Source: Gigaspora margarita
Lineage: Eukaryota; Glomeromycota; Glomeromycetes; Diversisporales; Gigasporaceae
DNA: 64,000 nt
Direction of reading: 5' to 3'
Assembly: GCA_009809945.1 (NCBI GenBank)
Contig: WTPW01001150.1
Location: 65,793 to 129,792 of the forward strand
Part shown: piece after piece, positions 1 through 11,917 of the stretch
How positions within the stretch are numbered: position 1 is the stretch's first letter
Layout: every line of letters begins with the position of its first letter
Translations under genes and position numbers: made by a program
The notes under the pieces: generated by a model
What the model saw: only the letters and a program-made list of their open reading frames with translations
Database searches by the model: none
Told to the model about the DNA's origin: nothing

Positions 1-125
1 AATTATAAGATTTTATAAAATTTTATTAATAAAATTTTATAAAATCTTATAATTCATAAAATTTTACTAATTAATTCTAAAAAACATGCACTAAGTAAAC
101 TTGTTCAGCACCAAAAAATACATAT

Positions 126-276
126 AACTATATTTGAACCCAGACTGGTTCACGAACTTCGAACTGGACCCAGACCAAACTCAGACTTGACTAAAAAGTC
201 TGAATATAAAAGTCTGAGTCTGGTCCGAAAATCGAACCAGACTTAGACTTGACTAAAGTCCAGTTCAAGTTCGGTT
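126..276. repeat. Imperfect inverted repeat built of AGACTTGACT-like words
   Basis: Words such as cagactggttc, gaactggaccc and agacttgactaaa on the left recur as reverse complements on the right (gaaccagactta, agtccagttcaag). The stretch could fold on itself. No coding potential was seen. It may be a short non-autonomous element, but no target duplication was found. Confidence 0.5.
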
Positions 277-291
277 CATAAGAGCACTACA

Positions 292-456
292 CACTATAGT
301 GCGCTGCATTCAACTCATTACACATAACAACCTAACCTCAACGAGTTCAAGCCCATGCTATGGTACGGCATATTCAACTTGGTTTCACATGATAACATCA
401 GTGAGTTCGAGCCCACACTATAGTGCAGCGCATTCAACTCATTACACATAACAACA
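292..456. repeat. Three-unit minisatellite, about 63 bp per unit
   Basis: Units run from near 292, 341 and 405. Each carries a diverged version of gagttcaagcccatgctatg followed by cattcaactcattacacata. The first and third units match almost exactly over about 39 bases (292-330 and 418-456), while the middle unit is more diverged. Confidence 0.6.
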
Positions 457-470
457 GGCATAGTGCTAGG

Positions 471-743
471 CAGTGTTGTACATGGGACAGTTGGGACATG
501 AGTTGGGACATTTTGGGACATTTTGGGACAATTTTTTAAATTGAAATTACTTAAAATTTTATTAAGATAATCTAATTTAATTTTTTTAGAAATGTGTTCA
601 GCACCTAGAAAAATATATAATCATGTATTTCTTTAAATTAATTTATTAATTATTAAGACTTGGAACATAGTTGGGACACTTGGAACACTGGGACGTTGGG
701 ACATGCCAAAAAAAGGCTGGGACAGTGAAAATGTACAACACTG
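471..743. mobile_element. hAT-like MITE with 8-bp target duplication
   Basis: The 273-bp element has 13-bp perfect terminal inverted repeats (cagtgttgtacat at 471-483, atgtacaacactg at 731-743). It is flanked by a perfect 8-bp direct repeat, gtgctagg (463-470 and 744-751). An 8-bp duplication and a CAGTG terminus are typical of hAT transposons. The subterminal regions carry repeated ttgggaca words. There is no coding capacity, so it is non-autonomous. Confidence 0.85.
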
Positions 744-939
744 GTGCTAGGTGCTAGGTACAATAAATGAGAGAGGTGGGAGGGATAGGAGCCAGATCAT
801 AATCAGGTACCGAAAAGAACAAGTGACAAGACAAGTAAAGAAAGAAAGTACTAAGATTCACTATTTACTCCCATATGTATCTTTATAATTTCTGTGTATC
901 TAAAATTATCACATATATCTATAATCTCCATTGCATACA

Positions 940-1355
940 ATTAGGGATGTTAATAGAGTAAAGTACTTCAGAGTAACTGTGGAGTATAACCTACTTCATG
1001 CTGGTATGGTCTAGACATGACACCACCTCGGATTATTAAAATATTATTAATAGAAGTAATTGCTCTGGTGTAATACTATAATACAAAATGGATTATACTC
1101 TGAAGTATTATTGTATATATATTTTTTACCATATTTCCCCAAAATAAGGTAGTATATTTTTGGGAAAGTATAGTACTATAAACTCCAGAGTATTATATAA
1201 TGCTTAATACATAGTACTCTGGGTTATACTCTGGGCTATACTCCAGGTTACACTTTGAAGTATGCTCTGATTCATATTTCAGTATAGTGTGGTGTTAAGG
1301 GATACTCTATCAGAATATGCACCACACCACCCTGGAGCACTTCATTAATATCTCT
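940..1355. repeat. MITE-like region of repeated ctctgaagtat / tactccagagt words
   Basis: The left edge (gatgttaatagagtaaagta) and right edge (ctggagcacttcattaatat) are related as imperfect inverted repeats. The interior holds many copies of an actctgaagtat-like word in both orientations. The edges resemble the cleaner MITE at 19093-19199 (gttgttaatggagtactcca). Borders are approximate. From 1360 to 1790 nothing is recognised beyond AT-rich sequence. Confidence 0.4.
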
Positions 1356-1792
1356 ATATACAATCATATGCTATTATCTTTTTCATATAAGCCTCAATTT
1401 CATATAAGCCACAAATCAGATTATTCTCGCAATAATAACCCTAGTGTGACTTCGTCAATGCATAGGGCTATTCCACTTTTAGTCAATAATAAATTTCTTA
1501 CAGTTTGTAATTTGAAAATAGCAACAATTAAAAAAAGTCTACATCATTTTCTCATCACATGAACAGGACACTTGTGGCGGACAATATAATAATAAAAAAA
1601 ATAAATAAAAATAAAAAAATGAGATTCTTATCTTTTTTTTACTCAGTTTCAAATTAAATTTTCATATCATTTTACATTTATTAGGGTTAGGAAGGAAAAT
1701 GTATAAAAAAATAAAATAGAAGACATAACGATTACAAGCTGTACACAAAGAATTTGATATTAAAGCAAATCTGTGGAGGAATTAATAAGGGT

Positions 1793-1947
1793 GCTGACAT
1801 TTATTAGGTAATATTTTAGGGGGTAGGGGGGTCAAGAAAAATCTTACCTTAGTTAGTTAGTTAAATTTGATTGGCTAAAATAAAATCTTACCTGGGGGTG
1901 GGGGGTAAGCCCCTATAGTAAATGGATATTAGGTAATAAATGTCAGC
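1793..1947. mobile_element. MITE with 14-bp terminal inverted repeats
   Basis: The termini gctgacatttatta (1793-1806) and taataaatgtcagc (1934-1947) are perfect inverted repeats, followed inward by aggta words on both sides. The interior has two G-rich patches (gggggtaggggggt and gggggtggggggt). No clear target duplication is visible, so the superfamily is undetermined. Confidence 0.6.
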
Positions 1948-2109
1948 GGCCTAATACTATTGTTCTCATATTCAAGTAACATAAATGTATGTACTGTTCG
2001 TACGTACGCGTCAAAGTCATGAGCTATGAGTATTTATTATTTATGAGTATATGCACATGTATGCATGGCTAGCCAATTGTATTGCATAAAGAGTACACCA
2101 TTTCACCAT

Positions 2110-2240
2110 ATATTAATACAGATAATCTATAGATAATTATCTGAACTTAAAGTAACTATCTGGATAAATTATCAGTTGAACAAAATCATTATCTGTTATC
2201 TGTATTATCTGGATAATCTGGATAAAAAATCTAACAGATC
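2110..2240. repeat. Palindromic GATAATCTG/CAGATTATC microsatellite
   Basis: Interleaved copies of agataatctg, ctggataat and their complements give a self-complementary tract. No target duplication or coding potential was seen. From 2255 to 2390 there is a degenerate T-rich tract of ttctttgttgttttcagtag words that resembles the arrays at 5640-6300. Confidence 0.5.
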
Positions 2241-2463
2241 CGAACACTAGTTTAGTAGGTTCTTTGCTGTTTTTTTTTTAGTAAATTTGTTATTTTTCAG
2301 TAGATCTTTTAGCAAGTTTGTCATTTTTTAATATTTACTTAATAGGTTCTCTATTGTTTTCAGTAGATTTTTTTTGTAAGGGAGCACCATTTATTAGCTG
2401 ATTTTTTAGAAGATGGTGGTAGAGTAATTATCAGGTCCTATATATAATATAATATATTCCTTA

Positions 2464-3097
2464 AACCGTATTCCAGGCAAATTTGCCTGGAAAATTAAAA
2501 AGAATTTATAATTTTTTAAATAAAACAAAAATTTATTAAGAATATAGGATATACTTTCTTTATAAAATACTTTTTTTAAACCATATTTTATAAACTTTCT
2601 TAGAAAAATTTTTTAAAATTATTAGAAAACTTTCATACAATAAAACTTTAAAGTTTTTATTTAAAAATTTTTACTATAGAATTTTTCTTTAACTTTTCTT
2701 AAATTTTATATGTTCCTGTCTATAAAAAAAATTTTTACTTTTAATACAAGTCTTAATTTTTACAAGTATATCACAAAAGTTGCAATAATAAAAGTTGTAA
2801 TCCTTTTTATAAACTACAAGATGTATTAAAAACAGAGAGCTAGAGCTAATATTTATAGAGTTCGCCAAGAATTAGTGATAATTTTTTTTGGTTAAAAATT
2901 TTTTTAAAAATTGTCTATTTTTAGCTTATAAGCAACTTATACTTTTTTTCTTATAATATAAAATTAAATTTTACTAAAATCTAATCCTTATTTTCAAATA
3001 TTATTAAATAAAATTTTATTTTAATATTTTAATTTTTAAAAAAAGTAGATCATAAGTATATTTATAGTATTTTTCCAGGCAAATTTGCCTAGAACAG
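2464..3097. mobile_element. Dispersed element with aggcaaatttgcct palindromes at both ends (copy 1)
   Basis: The palindrome ccaggcaaatttgcctgg lies near both ends (about 2473 and 3077). The first 470 bp match a second copy at 52828-53750 base for base over long stretches. Copy 1 lacks the insertion found at 53358-53643, so it shows the empty target (ttaaaaac near 2830). No protein is encoded. Confidence 0.6.
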
Positions 3098-3127
3098 CCT
3101 ACAGATTAAGGGATAATATATATAATA

Positions 3128-3960
3128 TGGCCTGGTGCAAAAAGATTTGTATCTTAAGTCTAAAATTAATTTTATCTATATATAAAAGTTTTTTAATTTT
3201 AACAATTTATTTATAATTTTTTTATCCCAAATAAAATAGGTCCTGAGCTATTTTATGATATATTTTTGTTATTGTTTTATAAATACTTAGTTGAGCAAAA
3301 AATTTTCTTAAAAATTCAATTAAATTACAAAAAAATAATTTTTTTTAAAAAAAATTTAATTTTAGGCATTTTTGCAAGCTATATGCAGTGTAACAAATTT
3401 GTACTATACAAGTGCATAGCCATGCATATGCTAAATATATGGTTAAAATTTTAGCTTAATTGGATCAGTAATTATTGAGAAATAAATTTTTAAAGTTTAA
3501 TGTTCAGTTTACTATATAGTACAAAGTTGTACAAAAATTATTATGTAATTTTGTACAACTTTTGTACTATATAGTAAATTGAACATTAAACTTTAAAAAT
3601 TTATTTCTTAGCAACTACTGATCCAATTAAACTAAAATTTTAACTATATATTTAGCATATGCATAGCTATGCACTTGCATAGTACAAACCTGTTATACTG
3701 CATATAGTTTGCGAAAATGTCTAATATCTAAATTTTTTAAAAAATAATTTATTTTTTTTAAATTAATTGAATTTTTAAAAAAATTTTTTGCTCAACAAAG
3801 TATTTATAAAACAATAACAAAAAATATATCAAAAGATAGCTTAGAACCTACTTTATTTGGGATAAAAAAATTATAAATAAATTGTTAATATTAAAAAACT
3901 TTTATATATAGATAAAATTAATTTTAAAGCTTGAAGTACAAATCTTTTTGCACTGAACCA
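3128..3960. mobile_element. TA-flanked foldback element (Tc1/mariner-type target), 833 bp
   Basis: The whole interval is one large palindrome centred near 3540, with arms of about 410 bp. The termini tggcctggtgcaaaaagatt and, in reverse complement, tggttcagtgcaaaaagatt abut TA on each side (3126-3127 and 3961-3962). A relative with the same terminus lies at 51540-52407. It is non-coding and of non-autonomous type. Confidence 0.75.
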
Positions 3961-3963
3961 TAT

Positions 3964-4345
3964 ATATATATATATATATATATATTTTTTAAAGTACCTG
4001 CTTGGGGCATAGGATTTTATTCAGTTTACACATCAAGAAATTACACTTGGATGAGAGTACAACTAGCTACACATACACTTTTGGTGTCTAATTTAAGTGG
4101 TTTGCCCGAAGGTTCTACACTAAATGGCATATCTGCAACCCAACTATAGAAATTGCCTATTTAATTTCACCAGTATCTGCAGTACATATACAGTCAGTTT
4201 GGACCCCAGATCATTTACTACCATGGCCCTTAGGACTAGTTTATCCTCGCAGATGGACCATATATATATATATATTATTTTATATATATATAATTTTAAG
4301 ATTTTTGGTCAGTCATTACATAGTAAAGTCTAAATTCTACTATGT
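3964..4345. other. Unassigned interval between two foldback elements
   Basis: TA microsatellites bound a less AT-rich patch (about 4000-4260). Short open frames exist in it, but no conserved domain or long frame can be recognised. It may be decayed transposon or retroposon sequence. Confidence 0.3.
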
Positions 4346-4348
4346 AAA

Positions 4349-4805
4349 CATATGGGCTGATTTATGGAATTGCCAATAACTTTGATATACTATTCTATTT
4401 TTAAATAATTTTATTACCAAAATATTGGTCTCAATGAGACGGTTCTAATGAATCCAAAATCATCAAAATCCAATCACAGGATCCCAAGANAATTAAGTTT
4501 GTATAATTTTACTATTAACTTTTACTATGTAGACAATCAACGTATGGATTGGTTTTACTATGTAGACAATCAACGTATGGATTGGTTTCATATATGAAAA
4601 CCAATCCATACGTTGATTGTCTACATAGTAAAAGTTAATATAAAATTATACAAAATCTTAATTATCTTGGGATCCTGTAATTGGATTTTGATGATTTTGG
4701 ATTCATTAGAACCGTCTCATCGAGACCAATATTTTGGTAATAAAATTATTCAAAAATAGATTAGTATATCAAAATTATTGGCAATTCCATAAATCAGCCC
4801 ATATG
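4349..4805. mobile_element. Foldback element with internal tandem duplication
   Basis: Arms of about 215 bp (catatgggctgatttatgg at 4349 and its complement ending at 4805) flank a centre near 4585. The left arm carries two tandem copies of a roughly 40-bp block containing tatgtagacaatcaacgtat, and the right arm carries one complementary copy. One unresolved base is at 4490. Target duplications were not identified. Confidence 0.65.
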
Positions 4806-5639
4806 ATTAGTTATTGGCACTTAAGTAAACTTATTTGGAAGTCTAAACTACATCTATCCTAAAAGTTTCATCAAAAAAGGAATACTTTTTATTATTTGAC
4901 TTTTAATTTTTACATTCAACAAATATATTTTGTTAATAAAATTTTAAACTTTTATTGAACATAAAAATTAAAATTCAATTAATAAAAAGTTCTTCAATTT
5001 TGTTGTAAATTTTAAAGTATACATATTTTGATCTTCTAAATAAGTTTACATAAGTGACTTTAATCGAGTTCTTTAGTAAAATTTGAACTTTACTATATAG
5101 CAACTTTTATTGATTGTGGGTAGCTTATTTTCAGGTCAAAAACGTTTTTGTGTTTCTTGACTAAATGAGGAGATAGCTTATTTTCAGAAGTAGCTTATTT
5201 TTTGAAGATAGCTTATTTTCGGAAGTAGTTTATTTTAGCAATATATAGTAGTTAAATTATTCAAAATGGACTGGTGGATCAAAAGTTATTCAATATTAAA
5301 AAATTTTACTTAGTAATTTTAAAAATCACTATTAAAATTACACAAAAATTAAGCGATTCTGGGATTCTGTAATTGGATTTTTGATAATTTTGGGCATGTT
5401 ATAATCATCTCATAAAGATGAGCATTTTGGTCATTAAATCATCTAAATCGGACTGGTAGATCAAAAGTTATTCAATGTTTAATATTTTTATATATATTAT
5501 ATATTATAAAATTTTAACTAATGAAAATTATCAGGTGGAGGGTGGGGGTTAGCTGCTTAGTAAAACTCTAATTAGCTGATAAATGGCCCTCCTCTAAGTT
5601 CTTTGTTGTTTTTAGTGAATTTGTCTTTTTTTTTAGTAA
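4806..5639. other. Gene-free AT-rich interval with diverged foldback fragments
   Basis: Near 5340-5480, words such as ttctgtaattggattttt, taatcatctcat and aaaagttattcaat are diverged relatives of the 4349-4805 arms. At 5525-5590 a short attatcaggtgg / agctgataaatgg inverted pair may mark another small MITE. No gene was found. Confidence 0.4.
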
Positions 5640-6300
5640 ATTCATCACTTTTTGGTAGTTTTTTTCAATAAGTTTATTGGTTTCAGTATTGGTTTTTCAT
5701 CATTTTTGGTATTGGTTCTTTATTGTTCTTCATAGTTCTTTTAAAGATTTTTTATAGTTTTTTCAAGAATTCTTCATAGTTCTTTTAAAATTCTTCGTGT
5801 TTTTTTCAAAAATTCTTTGTAGTCCTTTTAAAAATTCTTTATAGTTCTTTCAAGAATTTTTTGTAGTTTTTTCAAGGATTCTTTGTAGTTTTTTCAAGGA
5901 TTCTTTGTAGTTCTTCCAAGGATTCTTTGTGGTTCTTTTAAGGATTCTTTGTGGTCCTTTTAAGGATTTTTTGTGATTCTTTCAAGGATTTTTTATAGTT
6001 CTTCCAAGGATTCTTTGTGGTTCTCTTAAGGATTTTTGTGGTTTTTCTAAGAGTTCTTTATGGTTTTTTCAAAAATTTTTTTGTAGTTCTTCTTTGTAGT
6101 TTTTTCAAAGATTTTTTGTGGGTTTTCTAAGGATTCTTTGTGATTCTTTCAAAATTCTTTGTGGTTCTTTTAAGAATTTTTTGTAGTTTTTCCAAGGATT
6201 CATTGTAGTTTTTTCAAAAATTCTTTATAGTTTTTTCAAAAATTCTTTGTGGTTTTTCCAAGAATTTTTTGTAGTTTTTTCAAGAATTTTTTGCATTTTT
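5640..6300. repeat. Degenerate minisatellite, about 20-24 bp unit
   Basis: Roughly 28 diverged copies of aaggattctttgtagttctt are arranged head to tail. The complementary type of sequence (agaacccacaaaaaactgat) appears in the 57.1-58.0 kb region, so the unit may belong to an element carried at both sites. No coding evidence. Confidence 0.7.
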
Positions 6301-6850
6301 TTTTTTTATATTTATATAATGTATTTTTTATTATTATTATTTTTTGACAGTCTTGCTAGTACTATATTAATAAGTTTATATATATATATATAATTTTATA
6401 TATAAATAAAACCCTCTAATTGCAAGTCCAACATTATTTGGATATGAAAATCATGCCAGATGTGATCTGTCATACTAACTTCTATAGATATAAATCTATA
6501 AGTTTTATACTTTGAAGAATAATATAAGTCTACTTCCGTCTAAGTTTTTGTATCGTCTGACAAAAAACTTTAGGATTGTTGCCCTACTATATCTTCTATA
6601 GTAATGAAGTCTTCTACTTAAAGAGCCAAACCCAAAAGGAAAGTTCTTTTTCAATTCTATTTTAGTTTTCTTATATCTAATCTGAAACTTTTTGTTCAAG
6701 TCATTTTTAAATAAAGCCTTTGTTTATATAATATATTATTTTGTGAAGTTTTTTTTTATATTTTATACTATATTATTTTATCAAATTTTTTTTTTATACT
6801 ATTTATTTCACAAAGTTTTTTTTTATTTCTTAAACTGTTAGATTTAGTGT
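6301..6850. other. Gene-free AT-rich interval
   Basis: Contains a TA microsatellite near 6378-6392 and oligo-T tracts. The short open frames here lack codon structure. Nothing is recognised. Confidence 0.5.
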
Positions 6851-6866
6851 ACAAATTTGTATACTA

Positions 6867-7748
6867 GGATGTGGCAACTTAGAAAAATTGATAAATTGTT
6901 ACCACAAGCAGCAGGTCTAGAGTTCAAATCTCACTGCTGACGCTTTGAAAAATAGGCCTGTGTTCTAGTACCTGTTTTTGTTAATTAGTTGCTTGGTACA
7001 CCATTTTGAATAGAAGCTTTGGCACACAAAATCCAAAGAACCAAAGAAATAGAACCCCATTTGGCAAGTTCTAAGTAGAGAGGTAGCAAAAATCTCTGAT
7101 GGTACTACCAAAGCCAGAATATCAGAAACTGGAGCCAGAGAATTAGACAACAAGATTTTCAGGAAGGGGGTCCACCAACCTGGCTACCAGAGTTGCACTG
7201 GAGGAAAAGGACCAATGTTCTGGCAATAGGTACCAAGAGAAGAAAGCTATATCGACTCTTTTGGGCTAACTGGTTTAGAAGTTTGTAGATCTGTTATAAG
7301 GACCGGTAGGATGGTAGAGGTGGGTGCTGAGATCAGAGCAAACCTTGCAAGGGCAAAAGTAAGTAATAGTAAAAAGTTACTGAAGCATAGGTAATATCTG
7401 TATAGAACAGGTACTGCTCTACCAAGTGTTCTACGAGAATAAACTAGTTCTAAGGGGATTTCGCGATATATTCAGGACTGGTCTTAACTGACTTATATAA
7501 TGGAAAACTGTGAGGACAAGCAGAAGGAGCTGGAACCAGAGGGTTTAAATAAGTAACCCTCTAGTTAGGTTGCAGGTATGGCAACTAGTGAGCAGACTAC
7601 TTAAATTAGACAACCAAAAGTTGTACATGTAGCTAGTTGTACTTTCATCTATGTAACAAATGTCTGAGCGCCTTTAGAAGCACCTGTGGTCTGATTTACT
7701 TGAATAAAAGCCTTTTTCCAGAGCAAAAACTTTGATATAAAAAAAAAA
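6867..7748 (+). mobile_element. tRNA-headed retroposon (SINE-like) with poly-A tail
   Basis: The 882-bp insert is flanked by a perfect 16-bp direct repeat, acaaatttgtatacta (6851-6866 and 7749-7764), and ends in about 10 A just before the right copy. These are hallmarks of target-primed reverse transcription. Its start has a pol III A-box-like word (tggcaacttag, about 6872) and a B-box-like word (gagttcaaatc, about 6920), so the head looks tRNA-derived. The body is less AT-rich than its surroundings and has no long open frame. At 882 bp it is long for a classical SINE, so a 5'-truncated LINE cannot be excluded. Confidence 0.75.
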
Positions 7749-7764
7749 ACAAATTTGTATACTA

Positions 7765-8421
7765 AAATATTTTGAAGAAAATTGGGCTTAAAAATTTTTT
7801 TTATAAAATTTTAATTTAATTAGTTGTGATGATTCTTCAAGATCCAAGTTACATAGTATATCTGTATCTATAGTATGAAATACTCTATATAACCTGATTT
7901 GAGGATATAAATTTATATGATAGCTAAAAATATATCATTTTACCTATACATTTGAGCCATCGTATCTTTTTAATATCGGCTTAAAAATTAATTATATAAA
8001 GTTGGTCATGAAATATTTTTTTTGATCAATGTTAAAGTTATAATATAAAAGAGACCTCTGCTTGACAATTGTAAAAAATCTTTATAGGTGTCATGTAAAA
8101 GTGCCTTTTTTAGTATTAAATTTGGGCACAAAGATCCTATTATAGTTGATACCAAATAACCAATTTTTGAAGTATTAATAAAAAAAATTTTATGAAATAA
8201 GAATTATATAGTAATCAGAATGTGTTGTGCTTTCATTTTAGTTTAAAAAATAGAGAGTGTGGCTTAATAAAATTTGGAGTAAATACATAAAAACAGGTCA
8301 AAAAATTATTTTAGTATACAAATTTGTATGCTAGAAAATTTTAAAAATACTATATTATTTCACTAAGTTTTTTTTTTTATACTGTATTATTTCACAAATT
8401 ATTTATTTTTTTTTTTTATAC
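7765..8421. other. Gene-free AT-rich interval
   Basis: No gene, RNA or bounded repeat was recognised. Oligo-T tracts and a small palindrome (tatacaaatttgtat near 8315) that resembles the retroposon target sequence are present. Confidence 0.5.
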
Positions 8422-9277
8422 TACATCAGCAAATTTATAGTACCAAAATCTTTCAAAAGAACTTGCAGACCTGCAATATCTTTCGAAAAATTTTGCTAAT
8501 GCAATTAATTTAGAAATATTTTGCAATATATTTTGAAATATTTTAGTATTCGAAATATTTTGAAATATTTTTCGAAACTATGTTAGACATGTGAAACCAA
8601 GCTGGATCAGTAGATCTGCAACCTGGATCATGCTGGTACCAAGAGCGCATTGTTTAAAATGTTTNGATAATGTTCGAATATAATTTACAAACTCTGTATT
8701 ACAAGATCAGATTGATCTGTTTATAGATCTTTAGTTTTTATATTGTTTTTTTTTTTTTTGTTCATTTTGTTTTTTCTCTTTGCTTTATTTTTTCTCTTTT
8801 TTTTTTATCTATTTTTTAATTTTTTTTCTTTTTATTTCAGCACTTTACAAAAACACCAACCTAGCTTCTTTGGCGATTTGCAAGAAAACCTACAACTTTT
8901 CGCAACTTTGCAGGAACGCAGATTTGACTTTGCAAGCCAACTCAGACGACACTTTGCAAGAACACAACTATTACTTCGCAATTTCTAAATTGCCAAAAAC
9001 TTTTGAGTACAAGTTTTCACAAGGTTCGTTATATTTTTTTTCATTTGGCACTTTTTTGTTTTTGTTTTTTTTTTTAAATTTTTTTTTATTAATTTAATTT
9101 ATTCCAGCACTTTGCAAGAACGCAACCCTTACTTCCTGGCACTTTCAAGAAAACCAACCCAGACTATTTCAGCATTTGGCGAACATAAAAAATGGAGATT
9201 TGGAGCTTCCTTTTTTTTTTTATTCAGTTTGTTATATATTTTGTTTTCATTTGTATTTTTTTATTTTTTCACTTCTC

Positions 9278-9912
9278 TACTATTTTTAAGAAGTATTTAA
9301 AAAAGAGCGAAACGAAGATGATAGCCAAAACAAAGAAATAGCTGAAACAAAATGACAGTTAAAACAAAGAAGCGAAATAATAGCTAACTGTGGAGTGAGC
9401 AAAAATAAGCATGTAGGGCTAGTTTTTTATGGAATTATATGTGACAAAGTGCGAAAGTATTTTAAAATACATTTTTGTTTTCATGTTTTCATTTTTTTCA
9501 TTTTTATTTTTTTTATTCAGTTTGCTTATATTTTTTGTTTTTTTATATTTTTTATTTTTTTACTTCTATACTATTTTTAGTAAGTATTTAAAAAAGAGCG
9601 AAACGAAGACAATAGAAAAAACAAAAGAAATAACTGAAGCAAAACGATAGTTAAAACAAAAAAGTGAAATAATAGCTAACTGCAGGGTGAGCGAAAATAA
9701 GCATGTAGGACTACCGTAAACTGCCGTATAAACAGCCCCTCCACATATCAGACCTCCCCCCTCATTTTTACTAATTATTTTCTTTTTTTACTAATTAATT
9801 TTTTTGGTGGAATGTACCAGACCTGGGCTGTTTATATAGCAGTTTACAGTAGTTTTTTTGGAATTATATGCGATGAAGTGCGAAAGTATTTTAAAATACG
9901 TTTTCGTTTTCA
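9278..9912 (+). repeat. Tandem duplication of about 205 bp inside E1
   Basis: Both units run from gtatttaaaaaagagcgaaa through aataatagctaactg and gcatgtagg to gcgaaagtattttaaaata. The second unit carries the extra MITE at 9714-9849. This gives a paralogous empty site in the first unit (near 9420). Confidence 0.7.
9714..9849. mobile_element. TA-target MITE (Tc1/mariner type), 136 bp
   Basis: The termini ccgtaaactgccgtataaac and its near-perfect complement are flanked by TA (9712-9713 and 9850-9851). The duplicated unit at 9420 reads straight through the same site (gggctagtttttt), which proves the insertion boundaries. Confidence 0.8.
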
Positions 9913-10305
9913 GTTTTTCCTTTTTTTGGTAGTTTATTTTTTTCATCGTTTTTTTTCATTTTTTTTTGTATAATAATATATAATAAAAATATAATATTGA
10001 ATAAAAATGTATATTTAATTTAAAATAAATTTAAAATATAATATATAATAATAAATAAAAAAATATAAAATTTTATATTGAATTGCTAAAACATGCGAAA
10101 CCATTTGAAAACATTATAAAACTATGATTATGTGAATATATATATCGTTTATTGTGATAATATACGAAATATTACCTCCTGTGATCCCAGAAAGGGGATA
10201 ATTAGATATAGAGTTAATTGTTTTTATTTGCCCTATTTCGCAATATTTCGCAATATATTTCAAAATATTTCAAAATTTATTTCGAAATATAATCGTCCCT
10301 CCCTA

Positions 10306-11792
10306 CAGTCACCTCCCATATAATTACTAACTCCATACAATCACTTAATTTTTGGTTACCGTTTTTTTGTTATTAAAAACCCTTCTATATAGTCACAAAT
10401 GCTTAGAATCACTATCACACATATTTTTATATTTATAGATGTTTTTTAATGTAAAATTCCTTACATAAAATCATATTTATATATGATTGCAGAAAGTTGT
10501 TGTATAGAAAAGTTACAATTTTACTAATTAAATCAACTTTTAAGCAATAATTAAAGTTATTTAGAAGAACAAAATACAGATACTTTAAAATTTTCATACA
10601 AATTGGACAACTTTTTATTAGTACAGTTTTTCATTTTATGTATCTACGAATATATAGCTAAAAATTTGTAATTTTTTTTTTGTAGAAATGTAAAATAAGA
10701 AGACGTATTAATAAAATGTCAACTAATTTATGTGAAAATTTTAAAGTAAATGTATTTTGTTCTCCGAAACAACATTTATTATTGTATAAAAATCGATTAG
10801 CTTAGTATTATTTTGACTTTTATATATAGCAATGATCAATGATTGTATATAAAATTTTTTAAAATTTTATTTTAATTAAAAATTTTTATATACGATTGTT
10901 GATTGTTGCTATATATAAAAGTTAAAATAATACTAAGCTAATCGATTTTTATAAAATAATAAACGTTGTTCAAAAGAACAAAATACATTTATTTTAAAAT
11001 TCTTATACAAATTGGATAACTTTTTATTTGTACAGTTTTTCATTTTACATATCTATGAATATAGCTAAAAATTTGTAATTTTTTTTTGTAGAAACGTAAA
11101 ATAAAAAGACGTATTAATGAAATGTTAACCAATTTACATGAAAATTTTAAAGTAAATGTATTTTGTTCTCCTGAACAACATTTATTATTGTATAAAAATC
11201 TGTTTTGCTTAGTATTATTTTGACTTTTATATATAGCAACAATCAATGATCGTATATAATAATTTTTAAAAAATTTTTATATACGATTATTGATCATTGC
11301 TATATATAAAAGTCAAAATAATACTAAGCAAATCGATTTTTATGCAATAATAAATGTTGTTCAGAAGAACAAAATACATTTACTCTAAAATTTTCATGTA
11401 AATCAGTTTACATTTCATTAATACGTCTTTTTATTTTACGTTTCTGCAAAAAAAAATTACAAATTTTTAACTATATTTGTAGATAGGTAAAATGAAAAAC
11501 TGTACTAATAAAAAGTTATTTGATATTTATGAAAATTTTAATGTAGCTGTATTTTATTCTTTTGAACAACTTTAATTATTGCATAAAGTTGATTTAATTA
11601 GTAAAATTGTAACTTTTCTATATAGCAACTTTCTAGAATCATATATAAAATTTTTAAATACCTCTATTAAATCACTTTTTTTTATTTATTATAATTTGTG
11701 CTTATATAGAGCTAACCTTTATACAGTCACACTTCTTTATAATCACCATATTGGTGTGTGCCCAACTGTGTGATTATATGGGAGGATGACTG
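10306..11792. mobile_element. pogo/Tigger-like foldback element inserted in E1
   Basis: The termini cagtcacctcccatataatt and, as complement, cagtcatcctcccatataat abut TA (10304-10305 and 11793-11794). CAGT ends with TA duplication fit the pogo branch of Tc1/mariner. The interior is a chain of alternating palindromes. A block of about 95 bp containing attattttgacttttatata occurs four times in alternating orientation (about 10765, 10880, 11160 and 11275). No transposase frame was found. Confidence 0.7.
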
Positions 11793-11917
11793 TATTTCGA
11801 AAGAAATGCATGCTGAAATTTTTTGAAAGATTGCAATTCTTTCGAAAGATTTCTTTCAAAAGATTTCGGTATGCAATTTTTTTCGAAAGATTTCGTATAT
11901 TTATTTTGCTAATATAG

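Larger units (their letters stand above)
8424..11914 (+). mobile_element. Family E element, copy E1 (interrupted by two other elements)
   Basis: The left end catcagcaaatttata follows TA (8422-8423). The right end, ending in tattttgctaata, is followed by TA (11915-11916). Subterminal regions are packed with tttcgaaaga and gaaatatttc palindromes. A conserved core (agctggatcagtagatctgc near 8608, then acaagatcagatt near 8701) is shared with the other copies. The middle has oligo-T tracts, repeated ctttgcaagaa words and a tandem duplication (9278-9483 and 9571-9912). Insertions at 9714-9849 and 10306-11792 are younger. No transposase frame was found, so it is probably non-autonomous. Confidence 0.65.

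Noticed and set aside
8743..9650. Several plus-strand frames of 60-105 codons in E1
   Set aside because: Mostly phenylalanine from oligo-T tracts. There is no consistent frame between family E copies, so they are unlikely to be translated.
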